This document shows positions 51,782 to 60,700 of a stretch of 64,000 nt of DNA, one piece after another. The DNA comes from Avispirillum sp959601495 (GTDB taxonomy: Bacteria; Bacillota; Clostridia; Oscillospirales; CAG-272). The notes below the pieces were generated by a model, which was given only the letters and a program-made list of their open reading frames with translations, was not told the origin of the DNA and ran no database searches. The stretch lies in the NCBI GenBank assembly GCA_959601495.1, contig CAUGPT010000008.1, positions 1 through 64,000 on the forward strand, in the 5' to 3' direction. Both the position numbers and the translations under genes were made by a program. Every line of letters begins with the position of its first letter. Positions within the stretch are counted from its first letter, which is position 1.

Positions 51782-51810
51782 TTGATTTTGACGATAGTTT
51801 TGTGTATAAT
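51782..51810 (+). promoter_or_regulatory. Promoter of the PH-like membrane protein
   Basis: TTGATT, 17-bp spacer, consensus TATAAT, 68 bp before ATG 51879. Confidence 0.6.
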
Positions 51811-51878
51811 TTAATAAGAATTGATTCAGTTAAGGCGGTATTGGGTCTTTTTGACAAAGTGCCGTATCGGGAGATATT

Positions 51879-52652
51879 ATGGAAACTAAACGCAATCTGA
51901 AGTACTTTACCACAAAGGGAGTTAATATTGTTCTGCTTGCGGGACTTGCCGTATGTATTATCGGTTTTCTGATGATGCTTATAATACCTAAGGGCAACGG
52001 CTACAATTTCGGCTTTATAGTAATAATGATCGGCGCCGCGGTCGCGGTGTTCGGCTCCGGTGCAAAGTCCGCAGAGGCTGATATCGATAACCAGATCCAC
52101 GGCAAGATCAAGGATATGCCCGAGCAGGCGCAGATAAAGTACGAAGTATACGAGAGAAACTTTCTTAAAATTCTGAACCCCGTATTCCTCAGAGGTTTCA
52201 GCTACGAGGGCGACAACGTGCTTTGCAAAAAAGGTCCCGATCACAAGTACCGCACGGATTCCTACAATGCCGCTCAGCTTTACTTCACTCAGGAGAATGT
52301 TTACGTTTACGGCAAGCATATCTCTCTTCTCGACACTTCCGAGGAGGCAAACTACGAGTTCGGCGGTGTTTATCCTTTCACCGATATAGACAAGGCATAC
52401 ATAGAAGAGAGAAAAATCAAAATTATAGGCAGAGAGCTTACAATACATTCCTTCGGTCTCAAACTGAAGAACGGCAAGGATGTGTTCAAGTTCGACGTTG
52501 AGTACGGCGCCGACGTCGATAAGGCGGCGGACGATATCAACCACGCTGCCGAGAAGATGACAGAGCGCGCGGCAGAGCGCGCGGCTGACAAGGCTGCAAA
52601 GCGCGCGGCACTGCGCGAGATGGATGCGAAAAAAGCCGCAGCCGCTCAGTAA
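51879..52652 (+). CDS. Membrane protein with PH-like domain and Ala-rich tail
   Basis: A 257-residue protein. Two helices lie near residues 18-37 and 43-62. The region about 90-205 has a beta-rich pattern like bacterial PH domains (strands QLYFTQENVYVYG and RKIKIIGRELTIHS), and the last 50 residues are a charged, Ala-rich amphipathic helix (ERAAERAADKAAKRAAL). No enzyme motif is seen and no family is named. It stands alone between a promoter and a terminator. Confidence 0.75.
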   Translation: METKRNLKYFTTKGVNIVLLAGLAVCIIGFLMMLIIPKGNGYNFGFIVIMIGAAVAVFGSGAKSAEADIDNQIHGKIKDMPEQAQIKYEVYERNFLKILNPVFLRGFSYEGDNVLCKKGPDHKYRTDSYNAAQLYFTQENVYVYGKHISLLDTSEEANYEFGGVYPFTDIDKAYIEERKIKIIGRELTIHSFGLKLKNGKDVFKFDVEYGADVDKAADDINHAAEKMTERAAERAADKAAKRAALREMDAKKAAAAQ

Positions 52653-52672
52653 ATTTCATACCGATCACAAAA

Positions 52673-52708
52673 CGGCACGGAACGCTTGCGTTCCGTGCCG
52701 CCTTTTTG
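52673..52708 (+). terminator. Intrinsic terminator
   Basis: Stem CGGCACGGAACG / CGTTCCGTGCCG with a CTTG loop, followed by CCTTTTTG. Confidence 0.85.
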
Positions 52709-52830
52709 TTTTCGGGACACAGGGATGTTTTGCGGCGTGCCGCGCCGGTGACATTAGTGATAGCTTTTGTACAAAAAGGCGACAGAACGCCGCGCGGACG
52801 AGTATTTATTGATAAATTTTTCCGAAATTA

Positions 52831-52859
52831 TTGCAATTTGAAAATTCATGTGTTATAAA
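52831..52859 (+). promoter_or_regulatory. Promoter of the dockerin-DUF4838 gene
   Basis: TTGCAA, 17-bp spacer, TATAAA. A palindrome TATAAATA-acatg-TATTTATA overlaps the -10 region. The start codon is 35 bp downstream. Confidence 0.5.
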
Positions 52860-52893
52860 TAACATGTATTTATAATTGACGTGGAGGTAGACA

Positions 52894-55161
52894 ATGGATC
52901 CAGTTACAAAAAGAGTGCTTTCTGTGGTTCTGGCACTTATCACGCTTTCGGCTTTGCTTTGCACGACGGCAGGCGCCATAAACACGTACAGGCATTTCAA
53001 CGACGAGACATTTATTCTGGGAGACGCGGACGGCAACCGAAGCGTTGATGCCATGGATCTTTATCTGATGAGATGTCATATAGTCGGGATAAATGTTGAG
53101 AATCAGACGACAGATATCCAGGCTTTGGATTTCGACGCGGATACGGTGCTGAGCGCTGTTGACGTGTATCATATGCGGTGCCTTCTGGTCGGCAGAGAAA
53201 GTGCGGCTGATTTTGAGAACGGCTATCAGCTTTATAAGCTTACAATTGCAGGCAACGATATAAACGACTATGAAATAGTCGTTTCAGGCGGCACCGAGAA
53301 AGAAAACGTCTACACTGCCGCGACCATTCTCAGTCAGTATATATATGAGGCTTGCGGTGTGCGCCTCGGCATCGTTTTCGATACGTCCGATGCAAAGCAC
53401 GTTATTCACTTCAACAGATACGATCCTCTCAGCGACGAAGCGCTGGCGCTGGGGCTGGGCAACGAAAACTACATAATTGACGTAAAGAACGGCGACGTAA
53501 ACATATACGGCTCGCTGCGCGGAACAATGTATGCCGCATATGAGATATGCGAGAAGTATCTCGGCGTTCGTTTCTACGACAACGAATATGTGTTTCTGTA
53601 CAAAACAAGAACTTCCGATATCCCCGAGGGAACGCATATCAAAAAAGAAGTTCAGCTTACCTTCAGATACAGCGGCGGCGTTGTCTTTGACAAGCCCGCT
53701 CAGTGGGGCGCGTACTACGGCAACAGGCTGAACGGCTCACAGATATATGTCGGCGGCAACCCTCAGGACGGATACCTTGTAGGTCCGCACTTTATAAACG
53801 CCCATTCCTTCAGCTACTATTACAGCATGGGAACGGGAACGCTGCCGGACGAAAGTTACGGCACACTCAGTCAGCGATATACCGCCAAGTTCTATAACGG
53901 CATCCAGACGGATCCGCTCAAGTGGCAGCCCTGTGCCACCGACGAGACAACTTATGATATACTGTTCACCGGCCTCAGAGATACAATAACCATGTTAAAA
54001 CTTTGGGGTTCGCACTATTTTGTTCCGCAGTACGGCGATGACTCCATGTCATTCTCCATAAACGATAACAGTAAGTACTGCTCCTGCCGTTTATGCGGGC
54101 GTATGGCAAACGGGGTTATCAGAAAAGACAGGGATACCGGTGAAGTGACAGTGATAAAAGCGCCGGAGGGCAACGGCGGACTGTACATGCAGCTTGCAAA
54201 CAAGGCAGTTAAAGATATTCAGGAGTATATGCCCGGGCTGAAGCTGTTTATGATCCTGTATGATCACACAGTGCCCGCGACCATACGTCCTGACGAAAAG
54301 CTTATACTTATGTACTGCGGCCACGGCTGCAACAACCACATATTCGGCTCCGGCGAATGCGGAGACGGAGTAAACAATCTGGGATACAACAATAACGCCG
54401 ATGAAGTATCTCTCAAAGAGTGGGTCAAGATCGCTCACGATAACGGCGCGCAGCTTTGGTTCTGGTCATACGGTGTCAACTTCCACTACTTCCTCGGCGG
54501 CGGATGCCCCAATATACCGGATTTTTATGAGAATTTTCAGTATATCGTCAATGTGTGCGGGGCAGACGGCATCTATTTTGAGGGCGCCAGCAACGCAAAC
54601 AACTTTGAAAAGCTGAAAAGCTATATTGCCGCGCGACTGATGTGGGAGCCGGATATGAGCCACGAGCGGTTTGTGGAGTATATAAAAGAATACCTTTATA
54701 TGTACTACGGCGACGGGTACGAGATACTGTGGAACTATATACTTATGCAGACGGCAGCCGGAGATCTCAAGGGCTGCACCGTAAACAACTACGACCGCCC
54801 CTGGGACCAGATGGATAAGGGATATCTTGCAGAGCACTATGAGGAAATGCACGCAATGCTCGCCGAGGCACGCGATCTCGCGAAGACCGAGCTGCAGAAA
54901 AAGCATATAGACGATCTTTCTCTCTCGTGCGAGTTTATGGGCCTTTCAAGCGTTTATAAGAGCTGGTACACCAACGGAACAGAAGAAAGCCGGGCTTTGT
55001 ACGAAGAAAGGTACACTTCGTTCTTTAACGCCGTGACTGCCACGGGCATGGAAATTTTCGACGATCCCGGCGTATTTAAGATCCCGAAAAAAATTGACTT
55101 TACCGTTTGCCCCATGACGCAGTTCTACAACTACGGCAGCTGGGCTGACAGATCGGAATAA
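52894..55161 (+). CDS. Secreted DUF4838 protein with N-terminal dockerin
   Basis: A 755-residue exported protein with a signal peptide (about 1-28). Residues about 42-112 form a dockerin-like pair: GDADGNRSVDAMDLYLMR then DFDADTVLSAVDVYHMR, each with Ca2+-binding Asp/Asn and a helix. The middle to C-terminus (about 115-700) matches DUF4838, found in glycan-active proteins, with an N-terminal alpha-glucuronidase-like domain (about 120-250) and a TIM-barrel-like body. Dockerin indicates assembly on a cohesin scaffold, so a cell-surface complex is likely. ATG 52894 follows GGAGG. Confidence 0.86.
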   Translation: MDPVTKRVLSVVLALITLSALLCTTAGAINTYRHFNDETFILGDADGNRSVDAMDLYLMRCHIVGINVENQTTDIQALDFDADTVLSAVDVYHMRCLLVGRESAADFENGYQLYKLTIAGNDINDYEIVVSGGTEKENVYTAATILSQYIYEACGVRLGIVFDTSDAKHVIHFNRYDPLSDEALALGLGNENYIIDVKNGDVNIYGSLRGTMYAAYEICEKYLGVRFYDNEYVFLYKTRTSDIPEGTHIKKEVQLTFRYSGGVVFDKPAQWGAYYGNRLNGSQIYVGGNPQDGYLVGPHFINAHSFSYYYSMGTGTLPDESYGTLSQRYTAKFYNGIQTDPLKWQPCATDETTYDILFTGLRDTITMLKLWGSHYFVPQYGDDSMSFSINDNSKYCSCRLCGRMANGVIRKDRDTGEVTVIKAPEGNGGLYMQLANKAVKDIQEYMPGLKLFMILYDHTVPATIRPDEKLILMYCGHGCNNHIFGSGECGDGVNNLGYNNNADEVSLKEWVKIAHDNGAQLWFWSYGVNFHYFLGGGCPNIPDFYENFQYIVNVCGADGIYFEGASNANNFEKLKSYIAARLMWEPDMSHERFVEYIKEYLYMYYGDGYEILWNYILMQTAAGDLKGCTVNNYDRPWDQMDKGYLAEHYEEMHAMLAEARDLAKTELQKKHIDDLSLSCEFMGLSSVYKSWYTNGTEESRALYEERYTSFFNAVTATGMEIFDDPGVFKIPKKIDFTVCPMTQFYNYGSWADRSE

Positions 55162-55175
55162 CCGCAGCACAAGCA

Positions 55176-55216
55176 AAATCCGCCGCAAGTCAGTTTGACT
55201 TGCGGCGGATTTTTTT
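55176..55216. terminator. Bidirectional terminator
   Basis: Seventeen-bp stem AAATCCGCCGCAAGTCA / TGACTTGCGGCGGATTT with a GTT loop and T runs on both sides. It separates the DUF4838 gene (+) and the GHKL kinase (-). Confidence 0.9.
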
Positions 55217-55227
55217 GCGTCTCTATG

Positions 55228-56562
55228 TTATGAGGGCAGTATAAGCATGACGGAGGCATAGAACATTCCGCCGCGGGCGTTAAATTTGCAGATGCCGCCG
55301 TATTTTTCGGCAATGTTCTTTACGGATTCGGTGCCGATACCGCTGCCCGCATGCTTTGCGGAAATGAGCATTCCGCTATTTGTGCGCCGCAGCAGCCCCG
55401 AAAATGTGTTATCAACGGTTATGCAAAGGGAATTGTTGTCCGTTTTTGCGCGCAGTACGATCCGCTTTTCTTTGTCCCCTTTGTCACATTTGCAGGCTTC
55501 GACAGCGTTCTCCAACAGGTTGCCGAACAATACGGACAGATCGGTGACCTCGATACCGATGCCGTCGGGAATATCAGCTTTTACGGTAAACTTTACATTG
55601 CAGTCCGCTGCCTGTTCCGCAAAGTATGTGATGATGGCGTTTACCGCTCCGTTTGCGCAGTATTGCATCGGCGCCCCGGAGGAAAGCTCCTTGCAGTATT
55701 TGTTCAGGTAGTCCCGCAGCGCGGAATAATTCTGTGCTGTAAGGTACTCCTGCATAGTCGCCGCGTGGTGGCGTATATCGTGTCGTGTTCGCGCGGCGTC
55801 CGCTATCTTTTCGCGCAGATTTTCGTACTGTACCGTCTGCATTGAAAGACGGTAGTTCTTGTTTTGCAGCTCCGTTATCCTGTTTTGCTCAAGTATCAGC
55901 CGCGTGACCACGTAGTACACAAGGGCGGCCCCGATGTTGACGCATATAAGAAATACAGTGTTTCCGGGGCGCAGGGCGATCTCAAGCCCCGAGAGCGAAT
56001 TGCTTCCGTACAGGCAGTAGTACCACATCAGATAAAATGTTGCGGGTATAAGCCACAGATAGCGCCACTCAAAGCCGGAGGTCTCTTTTTCGACAGCCGG
56101 TGTATATACCGCCTTCATGTACGTGAAAAGCGGCACGGCGATTATAATCTCAACGGCAAAAAGCATAAGGGAGAATGACCAGCGGTAGTTTTGCAGCGCA
56201 AGATCCGGGAAAAACCGCCCCTCAAGACATTTTGCGCTTATGACCGCAAGGTTTGCAAGGTTTGACAGCATAAGCAGCGTGAAAAGAGTTTTTCCGAAGT
56301 GCTTTTTGACCGCCGCAAAGTAAAAAAGAAAATACAAAGCTGTGCTGACGGCACTTATGATCCCCGCGCGGCTGTCGGGAACAAACGCCGCCCAGAAGCC
56401 GAGCAGCATCTGAATTATGCTGAGAAGACCTATGAACAGTCCCGTTACTGCCTTTGAAAAGCGCAGACAGTGACGGAACGGGTAAAGCGCGAGCGCCAGA
56501 AACGGCAAAAAGTTCAGAAGAGAGTATATGCATACCTCCGCAATTCTGTAAAAGGGCGGCAT
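55228..56562 (-). CDS. GHKL-type sensor histidine kinase
   Basis: A 444-residue membrane kinase with about seven helices (about 1-225), an H box DIRHHAATM near residue 270 and a GHKL ATPase domain with LFGNLLENAVEAC near 345 and SGIGTESVKNIAEKYGG near 408. The layout matches AgrC/ComD-type kinases, which respond to secreted peptides. It follows its LytTR response regulator with a TGATG overlap. The cognate peptide gene is not evident. Confidence 0.9.
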   Translation of the reverse strand: MPPFYRIAEVCIYSLLNFLPFLALALYPFRHCLRFSKAVTGLFIGLLSIIQMLLGFWAAFVPDSRAGIISAVSTALYFLFYFAAVKKHFGKTLFTLLMLSNLANLAVISAKCLEGRFFPDLALQNYRWSFSLMLFAVEIIIAVPLFTYMKAVYTPAVEKETSGFEWRYLWLIPATFYLMWYYCLYGSNSLSGLEIALRPGNTVFLICVNIGAALVYYVVTRLILEQNRITELQNKNYRLSMQTVQYENLREKIADAARTRHDIRHHAATMQEYLTAQNYSALRDYLNKYCKELSSGAPMQYCANGAVNAIITYFAEQAADCNVKFTVKADIPDGIGIEVTDLSVLFGNLLENAVEACKCDKGDKEKRIVLRAKTDNNSLCITVDNTFSGLLRRTNSGMLISAKHAGSGIGTESVKNIAEKYGGICKFNARGGMFYASVMLILPS

Positions 56563-57275
56563 CAGCTTTTCCTGTCCTTTCTCATGTTGTCGAACATAAA
56601 GGCGGAGTACGCCTCAATAACGTCCTTTGATCTGCGTCGGCTAATGGGAATTATGGTTTTGTCGCGCATTACAAACGTGTCTCCGCTGCATTCCGACACC
56701 TCGTAAAAGTTTACGATAACTCCCTTGCACGGAGAGAAAAAATAGGGATATGCGCAGAGCAGGGGCTCGATCTCGGAAAACGACGAGCGAACGGAAATGT
56801 CGCTGCCGTTCTTGCAGTGAAGTGTGACATGATGCGAGGCGAAATCCGCGTATACTATGCTGCGCAGTACAACGCTCTCGCCCCCGGGCAGCTTTGCCGA
56901 GCGCAGAAGCTCAAGCTTTTGAATATCCAGACGGTCGAGCATTGCCTTGACACCCTCGCGGGAAACAGGCTTAAGTATGTAGTAGCACGCGCAGACCTCG
57001 TAACTCTCCGCGGCGAAATCGTTGCTGGAAGAGCAGAAAACGATACTGACATTTCTGTCGGTCTCACGTATTCTGCGGGCGACCTCGGTGCCGGTGAGCT
57101 CTCCCATATATATGTCAAGTATTATAATGTCGCAGCTGCCGCACTCAAACGAAGCGAGAAAAGCTGCGGCATCGGTATACGCGGCTATCTCCGCGGCAGG
57201 CGGCAGAAACTCGCGCAGGTATTTGCACAGTGCGTAAAGATCGCTCGTGCTGTCATCTATAATTGCAATTTTCAA
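56562..57275 (-). CDS. LytTR-type response regulator
   Basis: A 237-residue regulator. The receiver has acidic residues near 7-8 (IDDST), the phospho-acceptor Asp in IIILDIYMG near 54 and the KPVS segment near 104. The LytTR DNA-binding domain covers about 130-235 (SPCKGVIVNFYEV and the PISRRR ending). TTG 57275 is the start, after an AGGAG site eight bases upstream. It overlaps the kinase gene by 1 bp. Target genes are unknown, but the RHS gene is divergent from it. Confidence 0.9.
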   Translation of the reverse strand: MKIAIIDDSTSDLYALCKYLREFLPPAAEIAAYTDAAAFLASFECGSCDIIILDIYMGELTGTEVARRIRETDRNVSIVFCSSSNDFAAESYEVCACYYILKPVSREGVKAMLDRLDIQKLELLRSAKLPGGESVVLRSIVYADFASHHVTLHCKNGSDISVRSSFSEIEPLLCAYPYFFSPCKGVIVNFYEVSECSGDTFVMRDKTIIPISRRRSKDVIEAYSAFMFDNMRKDRKS

Positions 57276-57440
57276 AACCGGTTTCTCCTGTATTTCTGTT
57301 GTGCGAAAAGAAAGTGCGCGGGGCAGTTTGTCCCGGGCAAAACAGCAAAAACGCTGCGAAGAGCAGCCGAACGGCGGCCTCTTTCAAAAACGCGCCGACC
57401 GAGCCGCTGAATAGCCGTCTGAAGTCGGGCTGCTGTGTAT

Positions 57441-57471
57441 AGTATAACACATCTTACCCCCGAAATGTCAA
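57441..57471 (-). promoter_or_regulatory. Promoter of the GHKL-LytTR pair
   Basis: On the minus strand TTGACA (57471-57466) lies 19 bp from TATACT (57446-57441). The leader to the regulator start is about 165 nt and shows no clear gene. Confidence 0.4.
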
Positions 57472-57500
57472 GCGCTGCCGAAAAAGCATATATTTGCCGG

Positions 57501-57553
57501 CTTTTGCACCGTATGCCGCAGGAAACGTAAAAATTGATACAGTCTTTTGCACC
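57501..57553 (+). repeat. CTTTTGCACC direct repeat, 43 bp apart
   Basis: CTTTTGCACC occurs at 57501-57510 and again at 57544-57553, 43 bp apart (about four helical turns). It lies between the GHKL-LytTR promoter and the RHS promoter. A LytTR operator is possible but the spacing is twice the usual 21 bp. Confidence 0.4.
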
Positions 57554-57628
57554 ACTTATTTTTTGTGCAATATTTCTTACAAACAAAAATTCCGCATAAA
57601 AATTTTATATAGATATACTAATTATTTA

Positions 57629-57657
57629 TTGACTGTATATGAATTATATGGTACAAT
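57629..57657 (+). promoter_or_regulatory. Promoter of the RHS-repeat gene
   Basis: TTGACT, 17-bp spacer, TACAAT, 66 bp before ATG 57723. Confidence 0.65.
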
Positions 57658-57722
57658 TATATCAGCAAATGCCTAACGATGTTACAAACCTCCCAAAACC
57701 GAAACCGAAAGGATAAAAGTTA

Positions 57723-60700
57723 ATGAGAAAGACCCTATGCGGCATAACCGCTGCGCTTCTGGCGGCGATTATTGCATTTCAGGCAATTCCCATTACTATG
57801 GCTGCGGACACGGAAAACGAGGGATATAATCCCTACGAAGGTATTACGGATTTTGATGAAACTGAACTTGATCCAAGCCTTTTGGATGATGCTGTCTCCG
57901 AATCGGAGGCTTCTCCCGTAGTGCTTGGAGAAGAGGTGTCGCTGCGCACGGAGAATTCCAAGTTTTTCCGTATGAGCGACGGTTCGTACACTGCGGCAGT
58001 ATATCCTATTCAGGTACATTATGAATCGGACGGCGTTATGGAGGAGATCGACAATACGCCGAAAACCGTATATGAAAACGGTGTGCAGGTGCTTCGCGCC
58101 GATTCGGGCGAGGCTGCCGTAACTCTTCCTTCCGCTATGGAAAGCGGACAAAGTATTACATATTCGGCAAGAGGCGCCGATATTCGTTTTTCATTTATTT
58201 CCGATGCCCCCGGTGCTTCATCGGCGGAAATCGGTATAAATGAGGAGCCGGCGGAGCGAATTGACGAGCTGCGTGACATTGTAGGCTCGGATGACGCAGA
58301 TGAGGACGCTGTTTCGGATGCCGCCGAGGAGCTCAATTCCTATCTCATGTCCGCAGACAAGGCGTACAGCAGTGTTACCTATGAAGGTATAAGCGACAGT
58401 ACAACGCTGAAATACGAGCTTATCGGAACTTCTCTTAAAGAAAGCATTATTGTAAGCGACATCAGAAGCGCGAAGAAGCAGTATTCTTTCTTTATTGAGC
58501 CAAGCGGTGCAAAGCCGGAGCTTCAGGACGACGGAAGCGTAGTTTTTCTCGGCGACAATGACGAGATCTGCGCGACTATCCGCGCACCGTATATGTTTGA
58601 CAGAAACAATGCCTTGGGAGAAGTCGAAGTTGAACTTGCGGACAACGGAGACGGAACGTTTATATATACACTTGTGCCGGACCGCCGTTGGATGTGCGGA
58701 GCCGGAGTGCTTTACCCCGTAACGATAGACCCTACATTTGAGCTTACCGGCTTTTCCGGTATCAAGGATACGACAGGCGTGTTTGCATCGTCGGCAGGCA
58801 GTCTTAACGATACTGATGAGAAAATCTTCATGAAGGTCGGAAAGCGCTATGACTCTGTGACGGGGGCTGCTCCCGAGGTGCAGGGCATGATATATGCCCG
58901 CATTCCCGAGAGCATAATGGAAAACAACTACCGCATAGTTTCGGCAGGGATCATGGTGTATGCAATGCGCCAAAACACCGCTGCGACGACCACCGGCGAT
59001 ATGCAGGTAAACGCATACAGGATAGAAAAAGACTGGAATACGTCTGATATAAATGAAAACGGTGTTGTTTGTCTGGGCTCGGACGGCAGAGCAGATTATA
59101 CCACCGTTCTTGACTACGCAGTTCTTAACGACAATTCATTTGTCAAGCTGAAGCCTTATCCGGTATATTTCGATATAACCAAAGCCGCGCAGAGCTGGGC
59201 GGACGGAACCGCTCCTAACTACGGCATAGCGCTGCGCGCCGCATCCGTGGGCACATCACAGAGCTATATCCATTTTGTTGACAGTACATTTACGGCCGCC
59301 TCTGCATACTGCCCACAGTTTGTTGTAAATTACCGTGACACCGAGGGCATCGAGGATTACTGGACGTATACGACCGTTCCGGCAGGGCGCGGCGGTGCGC
59401 TGTCTGTCAACAATTTCAACGGCAATGCAATAATGACCCATCCGCTGACGACCTCCACAGGCGGAGTTATGCCTGTGAATGTTTCGATCAGCATAAGCGC
59501 AAGCCGCGAGGCGGAAAAGACCACCGGTATGGGTAACATAAAGACAAACTTCCATATGTGGATCACCGAAACCGAGGATGATGATCTGCGCGCAAACGGC
59601 TACGACTATGTATTCACGGATGCCGACGGCACCCGTCATTACATGAAAAAGGAAAGCGGAAACGATTACCGCGACGAAGACGGTCTCGGCATAAAGCTCA
59701 AATTCCTTAATGAAACAGACTACAAATACAGCTTTGAAACCAAATCAAAGCTCACATATAAGTTCGATTATTTCGGCAGGCTGAAGCTCGTTTGCGACGC
59801 GAATGGTAACAAAAACTATATAACGTACGTTTCCATGACAGACCCCGGAAACGCGCAAATAGGAGTGATCACGGAGAGCAACGCGGCGCTTGACTATTCC
59901 CGCAGCACGGTGTTCAACTATTCTCCGGACAGCAGGCAGGACTGCGTTTCCGTAAGATCTCCCGAGGGCAAAACCACAACTGTTTGCTTTCGTGATACAA
60001 ACAAAAACTTCATAGAGTCCATATATCAGCATGATACCGAAAGTACGGGCGCGCCGGGTAAGGTGATTTTCACCACCTCCGAGACAAGCGGGCGGCTGAT
60101 AACTTCAATAACAGACGGCAGCGGACATAAGGTCACTGCTGCGTATAACTCCAAAAGACGTGTTGAGATAATAACCCGGGGTTCAAATGCGCAGGCGCTT
60201 GAAAGCTATGAGTTCGAATACTCGGGATTTGCAACTACCGTTACCGATCAGGACAGAGACAGCACGACATACCAGTTCAACAGATTCGGTCAGACGGTAG
60301 GCGCGGTCAATAACACCATGTCCATGGGACAAAGCTACAAAATGGGCGCTCCGGGCGGCACAAGCGGAGAAACCAACAAAATTCTCAGCGTTTCCAAAAC
60401 AGTGGCTCCGGCAGAAAACCGTCTTGACGGCGCAAATTTCTGGAACGCCTCCTATCTTAATGAGTACAGCGTGTATCCGTCCTCGGACGGCGTAACCCTG
60501 TCTCATTTCATGGACAACGGCAGCAGCGGCTACGGCGCGATGACTGTCAACAAAACTGAGGGCAGCGGCGAGCGCTTTATTTACAGAAGCGTATACGGGC
60601 TTTATCCCGGTACATACACGCTTTCTATGTACGTCTGCACCTTCGGAGCGGTTCTGAAGGGCAAGGGCGCAACCGCAACCGTTAATGTTTTCAATTCATC

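Noticed and set aside
57253..57450. AgrD-like pheromone peptide on the minus strand before the LytTR regulator
   Set aside because: The start would lie at the promoter itself and there is no ribosome site; the Cys context does not fit a cyclic lactone peptide well.
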